64,000 bases of DNA from Aurantimicrobium minutum (GCF_029892845.1 NZ_JARXVT010000004.1:149494-213493); one strand, 5' to 3'. Positions 38,790 through 49,057 are shown, counted from the first letter of the stretch. Notes: generated by a model not told the origin, from the sequence alone. Numbers and translations are program-made.

Positions 38790-40084
38790 TAGTTTCCCTC
38801 TTCCGTGAAAGCCTGACGAGCATCAATCAAATCCTGATCTGCCTCCACAATCGCACGCATCACACGCTTGCGGTGGGAACCACTGCGGTCTGCTTCAATA
38901 ATCAGACCACTGATGGTGACTTTATCTCCTACTTCGGGCACCCGGCCTAATTCCTTGGCCAAAAGCCCACCAACAGAGTCAACATCATCATCATCAAGCT
39001 CTAGACCAAAGAGTTCACCCAGCTCGTCCAAAGGTAAACGAGTGGCAACACGGAAAAGCTGGTCACCAAGTTTTTCAACTTCAGGGGCGCCACGGTCATG
39101 TTCATCAGCAATGTCACCCACAAGTTCTTCAATGAGATCTTCCAGGGTGACCAAACCAGCGATTCCACCATGCTCGTCCACCACTAATGCAAGGTGAGTG
39201 TGCTGTGCTTGCATCTGCTTAAGGGTGTCATCAGCCTTCTTAGACTCCGGCACAAACATGGCAGGGCGAGCAAGATCTTGTGCAGTGAGTGAAGCGAATT
39301 CTGTTGAGTTTTCAAAGGAACGTCGCGATACGTCTCGCAAATTCAACACACCAACCACTTCGTCCACATCATCGGCGATAACAGGAATACGGGAGTATCC
39401 GGAATCGAGGAAGATTTTGGTGGCGGCAGTGAGGGTGGCATCAGCATCAACCGTGACCATGTCAGTTCGAGGAACCATGACTTCGCGAGCGACAGTATCT
39501 CCCCATTCGAAAATTGAATGGATGAGTTCTCGCTCATCACTTTCAATGACGTCGTGTTTCACAGCCTCGTCAACCATGCTCAGCAATTGATCTTCAGATG
39601 CAAACGACGTCGTGCCAGGGCGACCAGGTGTGACTTTGTCACCCATAGTGACCAAGAAATTTGCGAGAGGGCCAAGAATGACTCGGAAGAAATGAATCAT
39701 GGGTGCAGAAACATTGAGTACTGCTTCAGGATGAGCTCGGCCCACTGAGCGGGGACTTGAACCTGCTAACACGAAACTGGCGACAGACATGATGAAAATC
39801 GCAAGCACAAGCGCTGCCCAATAGGGCAAACCAGCAGTAACCAATTGAAGTGTGACCAGCACTGCTGCAGCAGTCTCAGCCAAGATACGAACAAAAGTTG
39901 TCACGGTTCGGTGCGGACCGAGGTCCTGGGCAAGTGCCACGAGGGAACGTCTGGATCGACGACCTTGTGCCTGCTCTGTGATGTCATCAGTGGACAGAAC
40001 GCCCATGGCAGACTCGCTGGCTGCCATCAGACCACCAAAGCTAATCAGCAGGATGAGTCCGACAACCGTGAGGAATAGTGTCAC
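38789..40084 (-). CDS. CNNM/CorC-type transporter (hemolysin family, CBS domains)
   Basis: 431-aa membrane protein: N-terminal DUF21/CNNM transmembrane domain (three to four spans within residues 1-150), a CBS pair (about 205-325; VPRTDMVTV, VVDEHGGIAGLVTLEDLIEE), and a C-terminal CorC_HlyC domain. Family members are linked to magnesium/cobalt export. The start is GTG 40084, overlapping the ybeY stop. Close linkage to ybeY and era is common. Confidence 0.92.
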   Translation of the reverse strand: MTLFLTVVGLILLISFGGLMAASESAMGVLSTDDITEQAQGRRSRRSLVALAQDLGPHRTVTTFVRILAETAAAVLVTLQLVTAGLPYWAALVLAIFIMSVASFVLAGSSPRSVGRAHPEAVLNVSAPMIHFFRVILGPLANFLVTMGDKVTPGRPGTTSFASEDQLLSMVDEAVKHDVIESDERELIHSIFEWGDTVAREVMVPRTDMVTVDADATLTAATKIFLDSGYSRIPVIADDVDEVVGVLNLRDVSRRSFENSTEFASLTAQDLARPAMFVPESKKADDTLKQMQAQHTHLALVVDEHGGIAGLVTLEDLIEELVGDIADEHDRGAPEVEKLGDQLFRVATRLPLDELGELFGLELDDDDVDSVGGLLAKELGRVPEVGDKVTISGLIIEADRSGSHRKRVMRAIVEADQDLIDARQAFTEEGN

Positions 40085-40551
40085 TCTGAATCGCGCTGTT
40101 TCTCGCTCATGGTGTAGCCAATGATCAAATCACGTTGCAGGCTAAACATTTCTTTTTCCTCTTCAGGTTCTGCGTGATCAAAACCAAGCAGGTGGAGGAT
40201 TCCGTGTGCTGTGAGATAAAGCAGTTCATCCATAGTGGAATGACCGGCACCTTCTGCCTGCACTTCAGCAACCTGTGGGCAGAGAACGACATCACCCAAA
40301 ACCCCTGGAGGTGTGATGATGTCATCATTTCCAGGTCGTAGTTCATCCATAGGGAAACTCAAGACATCAGTGGGACCTGGCTCCCCCATCCACTGAACAT
40401 GTAGTTGTTCCATCGCTGCTTCATCGACTAAAACGAGAGCAATCTCAGCATCTGGATGAACTCGCATGGCATCAAGACAGTAGGTTGCTAAGCGCTGAAG
40501 GGCAGCCTCATCGATGTCGTAGGTTGACTCGTTGTTTACTTCGATGCTCAC
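40081..40551 (-). CDS. ybeY: Endoribonuclease/rRNA maturation factor YbeY
   Basis: 156-aa metalloprotein acting in 16S rRNA 3'-end maturation and ribosome quality control. The zinc motif HGILHLLGFDH (HxxxHxxxxxH) is intact near residue 115. It overlaps both phoH (4 nt) and the CNNM gene (4 nt). Confidence 0.96.
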   Translation of the reverse strand: MSIEVNNESTYDIDEAALQRLATYCLDAMRVHPDAEIALVLVDEAAMEQLHVQWMGEPGPTDVLSFPMDELRPGNDDIITPPGVLGDVVLCPQVAEVQAEGAGHSTMDELLYLTAHGILHLLGFDHAEPEEEKEMFSLQRDLIIGYTMSEKQRDSE

Positions 40552-41573
40552 TGAGCACTCTCCTTGGAGTTTTCACGGCGGTGTCGTGCTGCCAGTGTTT
40601 TTTCGTCGTATTCGCTGTAGGCATCGACGATTCGTCCCACGAGTGAGTGACGTACAACATCAGCACTTGTCAGTCGTGCAAAGTGAATGTCGTCAATGTC
40701 ATCAAGAATCCCGGTGACTAACCGCAGTCCGCTCGCCGTGCTCGGGAGATCAACTTGAGTAATGTCTCCGGTGATAACCATCTTCGAATCAAACCCCAAA
40801 CGTGTGAGGAACATCTTCATTTGTTCTGGAGTAGTGTTCTGGGCTTCATCGAGGATGATGAAGGAGTTATTCAAAGTTCTGCCACGCATATATGCCAGCG
40901 GCGCCACTTCGATTGTCCCCACAGCCATGAGCTTGGGAACTACTTCGGGATCAAGCATTTCATTGAGTGCATCAAACAATGGCCGAAGGTACGGATCGAT
41001 CTTGTCCGTCAGACTTCCTGGCAAGAAGCCTAAGCGTTCCCCTGCTTCAACGGCAGGACGGGTCAAAATAATTCGTTCAACTTCTTTGCGCTGAAGTGCC
41101 TGGACTGCTTTAGCCATGGCTAAATAGGTCTTGCCTGTACCAGCCGGACCAATTCCGAAGGTAATAATGTGGTCGTCAATAGCTCTGACATATTCTTGCT
41201 GGCCCAGAGTCTTTGGACGAAGCGTCTTGCCACGGGTGGACAAAATGTCCTCACCTAAGACAGCTGAGGGCGAAGTATGAGGATGGGCATCCTGTATGTG
41301 CTTGGATTCGGCAACATCGGTGGGGGTTAAATCTTGACCATTACGCACCATGGTCAATAGTTCTTTCATGAGCGCTTTTGCAGCAATAACTTGATCTGTT
41401 GCCTCATCACCGATGACTTTGGGAAGTAGACGAATCTCGTTTCCTCGCACGTGTACGTCCACAAGTGGGTATTGACGCTCGAGATTCGTGAGCAATCTGT
41501 CTTGTGCCCCGAGAAGTCGCACCATTTCGATGCCATCAATAGTGATGACGTCGTCCGCCGAAGGGTTAGGCAA
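40548..41573 (-). CDS. phoH: PhoH-like ATPase
   Basis: 341-aa P-loop ATPase. Walker A is GIGPAGTGKTYLA and Walker B is FIILDEAQN; a KH-like N-terminal segment is present. I place the start at TTG 41573, with AGGAG 7 nt upstream inside the HIT gene, overlapping its stop by 8 nt. The open frame extends much further upstream, but those codons lie across the HIT coding region and look non-coding. Usually linked to ybeY, suggesting RNA-related function. Confidence 0.91.
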   Translation of the reverse strand: MPNPSADDVITIDGIEMVRLLGAQDRLLTNLERQYPLVDVHVRGNEIRLLPKVIGDEATDQVIAAKALMKELLTMVRNGQDLTPTDVAESKHIQDAHPHTSPSAVLGEDILSTRGKTLRPKTLGQQEYVRAIDDHIITFGIGPAGTGKTYLAMAKAVQALQRKEVERIILTRPAVEAGERLGFLPGSLTDKIDPYLRPLFDALNEMLDPEVVPKLMAVGTIEVAPLAYMRGRTLNNSFIILDEAQNTTPEQMKMFLTRLGFDSKMVITGDITQVDLPSTASGLRLVTGILDDIDDIHFARLTSADVVRHSLVGRIVDAYSEYDEKTLAARHRRENSKESAQ

Positions 41574-41913
41574 GTGATTGCTCCTGAAGTCCGCCAGATA
41601 GGACATGGGCATGAACATGGAAAACGGTTTGTCCGACTGTTTCACCCGTGTTGAAGGTGAGACGGTATTCACCGTTGGCATGAAGAGTTGCAAGATTATG
41701 GGCAGTGGCAACAATTTCAGCGAGCAGTTCAGGATCTCCTGCGGCAAGTTCGGTCACATTTGCGAATTGGGAAACCTTGGGAATCACGAGCAAGTGAACA
41801 GGTGCCTGCGGTGCAATGTCTCGAATGGCAATGACTCGATCATTTTCAAAGAGGATCTCCGCAGGAATATCCCTGTTGATGATCTTGGTGAAGATTGATT
41901 CGGAAGTAGACAT
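41566..41913 (-). CDS. HIT-family hydrolase
   Basis: 115-aa histidine-triad nucleotide hydrolase/transferase (HINT-like). The triad HVHAHV is near residue 100; IPAEILFENDRVIAIRDI is typical of the branch. ATG 41913 has a TAAGCT box 6 nt upstream that overlaps the rsmE stop, so it may have its own promoter within the operon. Confidence 0.93.
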   Translation of the reverse strand: MSTSESIFTKIINRDIPAEILFENDRVIAIRDIAPQAPVHLLVIPKVSQFANVTELAAGDPELLAEIVATAHNLATLHANGEYRLTFNTGETVGQTVFHVHAHVLSGGLQEQSLA

Positions 41914-41919
41914 AGTTCT

Positions 41920-41925
41920 AGCTTA
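41920..41925 (-). promoter_or_regulatory. Leaderless -10 element of the HIT gene, overlapping the rsmE stop
   Basis: TAAGCT ends 6 nt before ATG 41913; its TAA is the rsmE stop codon. This suggests a second transcript start for HIT-phoH-ybeY-era. Confidence 0.45.
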
Positions 41926-42651
41926 ACAACGCCCTAGCTTGGCGTTGAGTATCGCCAAGGCGGCTGGTCCTGCGGTAGATGTTCGCAGAATATTCGAACC
42001 GAGAGTCACGATTGTTGCTCCTGATTCAGCAAAACGAGATAACTCAGCATCCGTGATGCCGCCTTCTGGGCCAACAATTATCGCAATAGAACGCTGATCG
42101 AGTTCGACCTGACTGAGCGGAATTGTTCCTGTGGGGTCGAGAACAAGAACATTAATGCCGTCTAGTTCAGCTCCCAATTGGGCAGTTTTCAGGTGAGGAC
42201 CAACTCGGGGAATGAATGGTCTAATCGACTGTTTTGTCGCTTCGCGAACGATCGCAGACCATCTAGCAATTCCCTTGTCAACCTTGGGGCCTTCCCACTT
42301 AGACACACTTCGATCAGCTGCCCACGGGATGACAACGTCTATTCCTAATTCGGTAGCCGCTTCGACGGCTCGTTCATCTCGATCTGTTTTAGCAAGCGCC
42401 TGCACGAGGTACAACTGGGGATGAGAAAGTTCTACCTGCTCAACAGATAACACCTGCAGTTCAACGGTGTCTTTGGAAGTTGACTGAACTTCACCGGTAA
42501 TCAACAGGCCTCGACCGTTTCCAATCGCCACGATCTCTCCAACACGTACTCGTGAGACAGTTGACGCATGCCGACCCTCTGGACCGTCAAGAAGAACTGT
42601 CGCTCCTACCGTGGTGGCTTCAAGCGAATCTGCGAGATAGAAATGAGCCAT
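41923..42651 (-). CDS. rsmE: 16S rRNA (uracil-1498-N3)-methyltransferase
   Basis: 242-aa SPOUT methyltransferase. An N-terminal PUA-like domain (HASTVSRVRVGEIVAIGNGRG) and the C-terminal SAM-binding knot with IIVGPEGGITDAE and LGSNILRTSTA are visible. It starts 2 nt after the dnaJ stop and is followed closely by HIT. Confidence 0.95.
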   Translation of the reverse strand: MAHFYLADSLEATTVGATVLLDGPEGRHASTVSRVRVGEIVAIGNGRGLLITGEVQSTSKDTVELQVLSVEQVELSHPQLYLVQALAKTDRDERAVEAATELGIDVVIPWAADRSVSKWEGPKVDKGIARWSAIVREATKQSIRPFIPRVGPHLKTAQLGAELDGINVLVLDPTGTIPLSQVELDQRSIAIIVGPEGGITDAELSRFAESGATIVTLGSNILRTSTAGPAALAILNAKLGRC

Positions 42652-42653
42652 AT

Positions 42654-43754
42654 TTAGACGTTAAAGAAGCGGTCTCGTAGTTTGGAGAACATCCCCTGTT
42701 GGAAATGTGCCAATTGCGGCGCTGACTGCTTGCGCCCTTTGGCAAAACTCTCGATTATTTCTTTTTCTTTGCCACTGAGTTTTGTTGGCGTGACAATGTG
42801 AATGCCCACTTTGAGATCTCCTCGACCATTGCCACGAAGTCGAGTAATTCCCCGGTCTTTCACCGTCAGGACTTCTGAACCTTGTGTCCCCGGCTTGATC
42901 TCGACTGAAACGTCCCCGTCGAGCGCTGGCACGGTCACTTTGGTTCCCAGGATGGCGTCGGTCATCTGAATTTCGAGGGTGCAGAGAAGGTCGTCGTTAT
43001 CTCTGCTGAAAATTTCGTCGTTGTTGACCTTGATCTCAAAATAGAGATCTCCGTTTACGCCGCCAGCTTGTCCAGCTTCACCAGCTTGGGTCATGTGCAG
43101 GCGAACTCCCGTGTCCACTCCAGCGGGGATATCTAGAGGTATCGAACGAGTTGCACGAACTCGCCCCTGACCCTGGCATGAGCTACATGGAGCCGGAATG
43201 GTCGTTCCATATCCCCTGCAGCTTCCACAGGGATTTGAGGTCATGACGTTGCCGAGAAGTGAGCGAACTGCACGCTGGATTGTTCCAGAACCTCCACAGA
43301 TGTCGCAGGTGGCCAGGGATGTTCCTGGCTGACAGCACGAACCAGAGCATGTTTCACACACCACGGCAGTATCGATGTCAATGTCTTTATGAACCCCGAA
43401 GATGACATCTGCGAGATCAACCTCAACACGAAGGAGAGCATCTTGGCCGCGTTCCATCCTGGAACGAGGACCACGTTGTTGACCACCACCAAAGAAGGTT
43501 GAGAAGATGTCACCGAAGTCACTGAAACCACCACCACCACCAAATCCAGCCTGTGGCCCCAGGTCATATTGTTGACGCTGAACGGGATCACTCAGCACCT
43601 CATATGCGTGAGTAACAAGTTTGAACTTCTCCTGAGCACTCTCATCAGGGTTCACATCTGGGTGCAGCTCACGTGCAAGGCGGCGATACGCCTTCTTGAT
43701 TTCTTCAGGGCTCGCTTCACGCGAGACACCGAGGACGTCGTAATGATCAGCCAC
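42654..43754 (-). CDS. dnaJ: Chaperone DnaJ
   Basis: 366-aa type I J-protein. The J domain has HPD (about residues 32-34); a Gly/Phe linker and four zinc-binding Cys motifs follow ([32 protein letters not shown]). The C-terminal substrate domain is present. The start is GTG 43754 with AAAGGAG upstream. It is the second gene of the hrcA-dnaJ operon under CIRCE control. dnaK and grpE are not in the window, so this is likely the DnaJ2 paralogue. Confidence 0.94.
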   Translation of the reverse strand: MADHYDVLGVSREASPEEIKKAYRRLARELHPDVNPDESAQEKFKLVTHAYEVLSDPVQRQQYDLGPQAGFGGGGGFSDFGDIFSTFFGGGQQRGPRSRMERGQDALLRVEVDLADVIFGVHKDIDIDTAVVCETCSGSCCQPGTSLATCDICGGSGTIQRAVRSLLGNVMTSNPCGSCRGYGTTIPAPCSSCQGQGRVRATRSIPLDIPAGVDTGVRLHMTQAGEAGQAGGVNGDLYFEIKVNNDEIFSRDNDDLLCTLEIQMTDAILGTKVTVPALDGDVSVEIKPGTQGSEVLTVKDRGITRLRGNGRGDLKVGIHIVTPTKLSGKEKEIIESFAKGRKQSAPQLAHFQQGMFSKLRDRFFNV

Positions 43755-43780
43755 GAAGGCATTCTCCTTTGGGGTAACAG

Positions 43781-44800
43781 TTACTGTGCGTCGAGGACAC
43801 GGGTGAGGTATCGAGCTACTGCTCGAATGGAGGCAATGTTGTTGGAATAGTCCATCCGGGTGGGGCCTAACAATCCAAGTGTTGCTGACTCCCCCGCGGA
43901 GGTATATCCGGTGGCGAGCAAACTTGTTTGCTCCAGACCGGTAGTGCTGTGTTCACGGCCAATACTGACAGCAACTTCATGAGCATCAGACGTCATCTCG
44001 GAGAGAAGCTTGAGCAAGATGACCTGCTCTTCAATAGCGTCCAAGACAGGATAAATGCTCCCGTGGAAATCATCTTCCGTGCGCACTAGGTTTGCCGTGC
44101 CAGCCATAACGAGCTTTTGCTGACGATTGGCTTGAATACTGTCCGACAAGGCATTGGCAATGAGGCTAGTTGCAGAAGCTAGTTGCGGAGAGACAGTTCT
44201 TGTCAACGAGCCAACGGAATCAGCAAGCTCGGTAAGAAGCTTCCCTGCAACTTGAGCATTAATGCTTGCTCGAAGCTCAGACAGTTCCTTCTCAGACAAG
44301 TCAACGTCTAAGTCCAACAGTCGTTGCTCTACTCGACCGTTATCGGTGATGACAATGCACAAAGCCCGGCGATTGCCGAGGGAAACCAGCTCTATGTGAC
44401 GCACACGTGTCACGCCCAAGGTGGGATATTGAACTATCGCAACCTGGTTCGTCAGTTGAGAAAGAAGGCGAACTGTTCGTCCCAACAGTTCATCGAAATC
44501 GACGGATTCGTCTAAGAAGTGATCGATGGCCTGCTTCTGCGCGGAGCTAATGTGCTTAACCTCTGCAAGATGGTCAACAAACAGGCGGTAACCCTTGTCT
44601 GTGGGAACTCGTCCGCTCGAAGTATGAGGAGCAACAATGAGCTCCTCTTCTTCAAGAAGTGCCATGTCATTTCGAATAGTGGCAGCGGACACACCAAACT
44701 GGTGACGATCCACAATTGCCTTGGAGCCGACCGGTTCGCGCGATGAAACATAGTCCTGAACTATTGCTCGAAGGACTTCAAGACCGCGTTGAGAAACCAT
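43781..44800 (-). CDS. hrcA: Heat-inducible transcription repressor HrcA
   Basis: 339-aa repressor that binds CIRCE and is kept folded by GroE. An N-terminal winged helix ([44 protein letters not shown]) precedes a GAF-like domain. ATG 44800 has AGGAGG 6 nt upstream; an in-frame TTG at 44815 would place the SD inside the gene. Its own promoter carries CIRCE, so it is autoregulated. Confidence 0.96.
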   Translation of the reverse strand: MVSQRGLEVLRAIVQDYVSSREPVGSKAIVDRHQFGVSAATIRNDMALLEEEELIVAPHTSSGRVPTDKGYRLFVDHLAEVKHISSAQKQAIDHFLDESVDFDELLGRTVRLLSQLTNQVAIVQYPTLGVTRVRHIELVSLGNRRALCIVITDNGRVEQRLLDLDVDLSEKELSELRASINAQVAGKLLTELADSVGSLTRTVSPQLASATSLIANALSDSIQANRQQKLVMAGTANLVRTEDDFHGSIYPVLDAIEEQVILLKLLSEMTSDAHEVAVSIGREHSTTGLEQTSLLATGYTSAGESATLGLLGPTRMDYSNNIASIRAVARYLTRVLDAQ

Positions 44801-44822
44801 GCAATCCTCCTTCAATTCATCG

Positions 44823-44854
44823 CTGGCACTCGACCATTCTGAGTGCTAATACTA
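44823..44854 (-). promoter_or_regulatory. CIRCE operator overlapping the hrcA -10
   Basis: On the minus strand TTAGCACTC-N9-GAGTGCCAG (44849-44823) matches the CIRCE inverted repeat except at the last two bases. A TAGTAT -10 (44854-44849) overlaps its upstream edge. HrcA binding would therefore block RNA polymerase. Confidence 0.88.
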
Positions 44855-44878
44855 CCGCGAGAAAGCGTGTCTGTGCAG

Positions 44879-46096
44879 TTAGGAAAAGGTAAGCCGACGG
44901 ACGACTTCATCAGCGCGGAGGCGGCCAGCAAGAGTCAGTACTAGTCGTTTGTTGATTGCTGAAGTTCCATCTATCAAGCCATCAGCGATAAGTGAAGCCA
45001 CAGCAGTGTTATCTAGTTCTGCCGTAGAAATACCTTCACGTATGCGGCTTCCTAATAAGACATTTTCTAGGGCAACTGCAGTTAGATCAGGCTGTTCCCA
45101 TCCAGCTGCAGGAGAATGACCATCCGCAAGTCGTTGAGCATAAGCGGCAGGATGTTTCACATTCCAGAATCGAACTCCACCAATGTGAGAGTGTGCACCT
45201 GGCCCATACCCCCACCAATCATTTCCTTGCCAATAGGTGAGGTTATGCACGGATCTCTGATCAGGAGAACGAGCCCAGTTGCTCACTTCGTACCATTGAA
45301 AACCGGCAGCAGAGAGAAGCTTTTCAGCTAACTCATACATATCCGCTTCAAGATCATCATCGGGAACAGGTAACTCTCCCCGACGTATCCGACGCTCTAA
45401 TGCTGTCCCGTCCTCAACGATGAGTGCATAGGCAGAAATATGGCCAGTGCCGAGAGAAATGGCAGCTTCCACAGATTCTTGCCACTGCTCCAAGGTCTCC
45501 CCTGGGGTGCCATAAATCAAGTCAATACTGACTTCTAAACCTGCTTGTTGAGCTAGTGACACTGCGTGGGCAACAGATGCGGGGTTGTGAGTTCTGTCTA
45601 ACGTTGCAAGCACAGAGGGAACGGCAGATTGCATGCCGAGGCTCAGACGAGTGAATCCAGCTTCCGCCAGTTTCTGTACATAGTCATCCGTGATGGTGTC
45701 CGGGTTTGCTTCCGTCGTAATTTCGACTCCGGGAGCAAATGCATGTTGAGTGCGGAGAAGCTCAAGTGCCCGGACCAGATCTTCAGCCGGAAGCAGTGTG
45801 GGAGTGCCTCCCCCAAAAAAGACAGAAGTCAGTGCGCGCACAGGGAGTTCGGAACGAGCCAGAACTTGACCAGAGAGCTCAATTTCTCTTGCCAACTCGT
45901 CTATGTAGGTTGACTGAGACGTCCCGCGAAGTTCTGTAGCTGTGTACGTGTTGAAGTCACAGTACCCGCAACGAACGCGGCAAAAAGGAACGTGAACATA
46001 TGCGCTCATGGTGCGCTGTTCTGCCCCGATGTTGACACCAACAGGCAAAGAACCGTCAGCAGGCATTGGATTGCCCTCAGGAAGCGGTCCTGCCAT
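44879..46096 (-). CDS. hemW: Radical SAM heme chaperone HemW
   Basis: 405-aa radical SAM protein of the HemN-like family. The 4Fe-4S ligand motif CRVRCGYC (CxxxCxxC) lies near residue 38. SVFFGGGTPTLL, EITTEANPDT and the HemN C-terminal domain (MYELAEKLLSAAGFQWYEVSNWARS) follow. HemW transfers haem to respiratory enzymes rather than acting as a coproporphyrinogen oxidase. It lies between DUF1990 and hrcA. Confidence 0.92.
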   Translation of the reverse strand: MAGPLPEGNPMPADGSLPVGVNIGAEQRTMSAYVHVPFCRVRCGYCDFNTYTATELRGTSQSTYIDELAREIELSGQVLARSELPVRALTSVFFGGGTPTLLPAEDLVRALELLRTQHAFAPGVEITTEANPDTITDDYVQKLAEAGFTRLSLGMQSAVPSVLATLDRTHNPASVAHAVSLAQQAGLEVSIDLIYGTPGETLEQWQESVEAAISLGTGHISAYALIVEDGTALERRIRRGELPVPDDDLEADMYELAEKLLSAAGFQWYEVSNWARSPDQRSVHNLTYWQGNDWWGYGPGAHSHIGGVRFWNVKHPAAYAQRLADGHSPAAGWEQPDLTAVALENVLLGSRIREGISTAELDNTAVASLIADGLIDGTSAINKRLVLTLAGRLRADEVVRRLTFS

Positions 46097-46099
46097 GAG

Positions 46100-46762
46100 T
46101 TAGGCCGTGCGAGCAGGAAGGAGAGAACGAACGTACTGTCGACGCTGAAGCCACTGGCGCAAACGAATCAGAGGTGAAAGATAGAAATACTTTCGACCTT
46201 CAGCAATCGCCGTTACGGATCGCACAACAGACCAAACGGAATCATCATCACGCCATTCAACGCTGAAGAATTCTTCACCGATGATCGGCTCTAGATCGAG
46301 GGTGCCGAGTGCGTAACCCATACGACGCTCTTCACGAACCACGTAAATTACGCGGTGACTTGTGGTGACGTCATAAGGGGTCCACATTTTTGCTAGCTCA
46401 ACTGTGGTTCCTGCCGATAAGTAGGGAGTCCCATCAGGTGCAAAGAGTTGGTCCAAGGCATCAGCAGTTGGAGGAACCGGTGCGCCAAACTCATTGAACA
46501 ACAAGCCGTTGTAGCCCTCTGAGTGAGCTTCATTCACAGAAACTACTTCAAGGTGCGAACCGCGTGGAACACCCCAGGTCATTAGGGCTGCCGTTGCGGC
46601 ATCAAAGCGTTCTTGTCCACTTCCTAACCGAAATTCAGACTGAGTGGAACGAAAACCTGTCGGAGGGAACACGAGGACGTCAGCAGCTTGTGTAGCACCG
46701 ACTGAACCGTAGCTGACCGCACGATCACCTGCGAAATTACTCCGGCGTTGTGATTCAGACAT
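46100..46762 (-). CDS. DUF1990 family protein
   Basis: 220-aa DUF1990 protein, function unknown. The family signature NFAGDRAVSYGSVGAT, the GxGxExF-like LGSGQERFDAA and ALGTLDLEPIIGEEFFSVEW are visible; no signal peptide or membrane span. Its ATG directly abuts the lepA TAA, so the two are coupled, and it is 3 nt from hemW. Confidence 0.85.
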   Translation of the reverse strand: MSESQRRSNFAGDRAVSYGSVGATQAADVLVFPPTGFRSTQSEFRLGSGQERFDAATAALMTWGVPRGSHLEVVSVNEAHSEGYNGLLFNEFGAPVPPTADALDQLFAPDGTPYLSAGTTVELAKMWTPYDVTTSHRVIYVVREERRMGYALGTLDLEPIIGEEFFSVEWRDDDSVWSVVRSVTAIAEGRKYFYLSPLIRLRQWLQRRQYVRSLLPARTA

Positions 46763-48610
46763 TTATTTCTTCTTCACTTCTTCATCGCCTTGCAATGCTG
46801 CAATAAAGGCCTCTTGAGGAACTTCGACGCGTCCCACCATCTTCATGCGCTTTTTACCTTCCTTCTGCTTTTCCAGAAGTTTGCGCTTACGAGTGATGTC
46901 ACCGCCGTAACACTTTGCCAGGACGTCCTTACGGATAGCAGAAATAGTTTCACGAGCAATGATTCGTGCACCAATAGCCGCCTGAATGGGAACCTCAAAT
47001 TGCTGGCGTGGAATAAGTTTCTTCAGGCGCTCGGTCATCATGAGGCCATAGGCATATGCCTTGTCCTTGTGAACAATGGCACTAAATGCATCTACTTGTT
47101 CGCCCTGAAGAAGAATGTCGACCTTAACCAGGTCGGAGTCTTGCTCTCCTGCTTCTTCATAGTCAAGCGAGGCATAACCCTGTGTGCGACTTTTGAGGTG
47201 ATCGAAGAAGTCAAAGACGATCTCACCAAGAGGAATCTCGTACTTCATCTCGACACGATCTTCACCGAAGTACTCCATGCCCAAAAGATTTCCGCGACGA
47301 CTCTGACACAGCTCCATGATGGTGCCGACATAATCTTTGGGAGTCAAAATACCTGCCCGAACCAAGGGTTCAGACACACGAGTGATTTTGCCAGTGGGGT
47401 ATTCACTCGGGTTAGTGACCGTCACCGTTTTCTTATCTTCGGTTGTGACTTCGTAGGGCACTGAAGGTGCGGTCGCAATCAAATCAAGACCGAATTCGCG
47501 TTCGAGGCGTTCGGTGATGATCTCCAAGTGGAGAAGCCCGAGGAATCCACAACGGAATCCGAAACCTAACGCTACGGAAGTCTCAGGTTCGTAGTTCAGT
47601 GACGCATCAGAGAGTTTGAGCTTGTCGAGAGCTTCACGAAGTACTGGGTAATCCGAACCATCAATGGGGTAGAGACCAGAAAAAACCATGGCCTTCGGGT
47701 CTGTGTACCCAGGAAGTGCTTGAGTTGCCGGCTTCACCGAGTCAGTTACGGTATCACCCACTTTGGACTGGCGAACATCTTTCACACCCGTAATGAGGTA
47801 GCCAACTTCTCCGACGCCGAGACCTTGTGAGGGAATGGGCTCTGGTGAACTAACACCAATTTCAATGAGTTCGTGAGCAGCTTTGGTGCTCATCATCTGA
47901 ATGCGTTGACGTGGCTTGAGGGAGCCATCAATAACTCGAACGTAGGTAATCACACCTCGATAAGCGTCATAAACAGAGTCAAAAATCATGGCACGGGCTG
48001 GTGCATCTGCATCACCGACTGGCGCAGGAATCTTGTCGACAACGAGGTCAAGAAGTTCCGCAACACCCATTCCTGTTTTACCGGAAACGCGCAAGACATC
48101 TTCTGGCTTGCCACCGATGAGATCAGCCAATTCTTTGGCGTACTTCTCTGGATCTGCAGCTGGAAGGTCAATTTTATTGAGCACAGGAATGATGGTGAGG
48201 TCATTCTCCATAGCGAGATACAAGTTCGCCAAGGTCTGAGCTTCAATCCCTTGTGCAGCATCAACGAGAAGAATCGCACCCTCACACGCAGCCAACGAAC
48301 GGCTCACTTCGTAGGTGAAGTCAACGTGGCCGGGGGTGTCGATCATGTTGAGTGCGAAAGTTTCACCATTGAGCTCCCAGGGCATACGAACTGCCTGGCT
48401 TTTGATTGTGATGCCACGTTCGCGTTCAATATCCATGCGGTCAAGATATTGAGCACGCATAGAACGATCGTCGACAATGCCCGTAATCTGCAGCATGCGG
48501 TCGGCAAGGGTCGACTTACCGTGGTCAATGTGAGCGATGATGCAGAAGTTGCGAATCTTCGCTGGGTCAGTTGACGCAGGCTGCAGTGGTTTCGTGGCGC
48601 GAGGAGACAT
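46763..48610 (-). CDS. lepA: Elongation factor 4
   Basis: 615-aa ribosome-associated GTPase. G1 is [10 protein letters not shown]2 RERGITIK, G3 DTPGHVDF, G4 NKIDLP, and the LepA-specific C-terminal domain ends in the basic [21 protein letters not shown] 48610 (MSPRATKPL) has AGAGG 4 nt upstream. A frame extension to 48652 exists but lacks an SD and homologous sequence. Confidence 0.97.
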   Translation of the reverse strand: MSPRATKPLQPASTDPAKIRNFCIIAHIDHGKSTLADRMLQITGIVDDRSMRAQYLDRMDIERERGITIKSQAVRMPWELNGETFALNMIDTPGHVDFTYEVSRSLAACEGAILLVDAAQGIEAQTLANLYLAMENDLTIIPVLNKIDLPAADPEKYAKELADLIGGKPEDVLRVSGKTGMGVAELLDLVVDKIPAPVGDADAPARAMIFDSVYDAYRGVITYVRVIDGSLKPRQRIQMMSTKAAHELIEIGVSSPEPIPSQGLGVGEVGYLITGVKDVRQSKVGDTVTDSVKPATQALPGYTDPKAMVFSGLYPIDGSDYPVLREALDKLKLSDASLNYEPETSVALGFGFRCGFLGLLHLEIITERLEREFGLDLIATAPSVPYEVTTEDKKTVTVTNPSEYPTGKITRVSEPLVRAGILTPKDYVGTIMELCQSRRGNLLGMEYFGEDRVEMKYEIPLGEIVFDFFDHLKSRTQGYASLDYEEAGEQDSDLVKVDILLQGEQVDAFSAIVHKDKAYAYGLMMTERLKKLIPRQQFEVPIQAAIGARIIARETISAIRKDVLAKCYGGDITRKRKLLEKQKEGKKRMKMVGRVEVPQEAFIAALQGDEEVKKK

Positions 48611-48688
48611 AGAACCTCTAGTCTCCCACGAACTACGACACAGTTTTAGCAACTGCCACTCTTACTGGTAGTGTTGGTTCTTGGCTTA

Positions 48689-48708
48689 CGTGTAGTCCCA
48701 CCTACACG
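48689..48708. other. Hairpin between lepA and rpsT
   Basis: CGTGTAG-TCCCAC-CTACACG forms a 7-bp stem with a 6-nt loop in the 175-bp divergent gap. It could lie in the 5' leader of either gene; function unknown. No other convincing feature is visible in this gap. Confidence 0.3.
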
Positions 48709-48785
48709 ATTCGTCGCGAAGAGCCCTCTACCTCTGGTGCGACACAATCCAAACGTAAATACATCGAGTGAAAGACACGGTTAAC

Positions 48786-49046
48786 GTGGCAAACATTAAG
48801 TCGCAGATCAAGCGAATTGGCACCAACGCAAAGGCAACTGAGCGCAACAAGGCTGTGAAGTCAGAGGTTAAGACCGCTGTCCGTGCAGCTCGCACTGCAG
48901 TAGCAACCGGAGACAAGGCAGTTGCTGAAGCAGCCTTGAAGACCGCAACCAAGAAGCTCGACAAGGCAGTAAGCAAGGGTGTTCTTCACAAGAACAACGC
49001 TGCTAACCGCAAGTCAGCTATTGCTAAGAAGGTTGCTGCTCTCTAA
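48786..49046 (+). CDS. rpsT: Ribosomal protein S20
   Basis: 86-aa bS20, starting at GTG 48786 to give the standard [14 protein letters not shown]-terminus. Highly basic, with [15 protein letters not shown] and [16 protein letters not shown] at the ends. A frame extension six codons upstream is not supported by homology. The SD is weak. A strong terminator follows. Confidence 0.96.
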   Translation: MANIKSQIKRIGTNAKATERNKAVKSEVKTAVRAARTAVATGDKAVAEAALKTATKKLDKAVSKGVLHKNNAANRKSAIAKKVAAL

Positions 49047-49057
49047 GCACTCTTTAT

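Noticed and set aside
43500..43580. GGT/ACC triplet repeats
   Set aside because: They encode the Gly/Phe linker of DnaJ; not an independent repeat element.
46790..47464. 224-codon plus-strand open frame antisense to lepA (another at 47873-48574)
   Set aside because: LepA motifs are intact on the other strand; the plus frames have no SD and no homology that I recognise.
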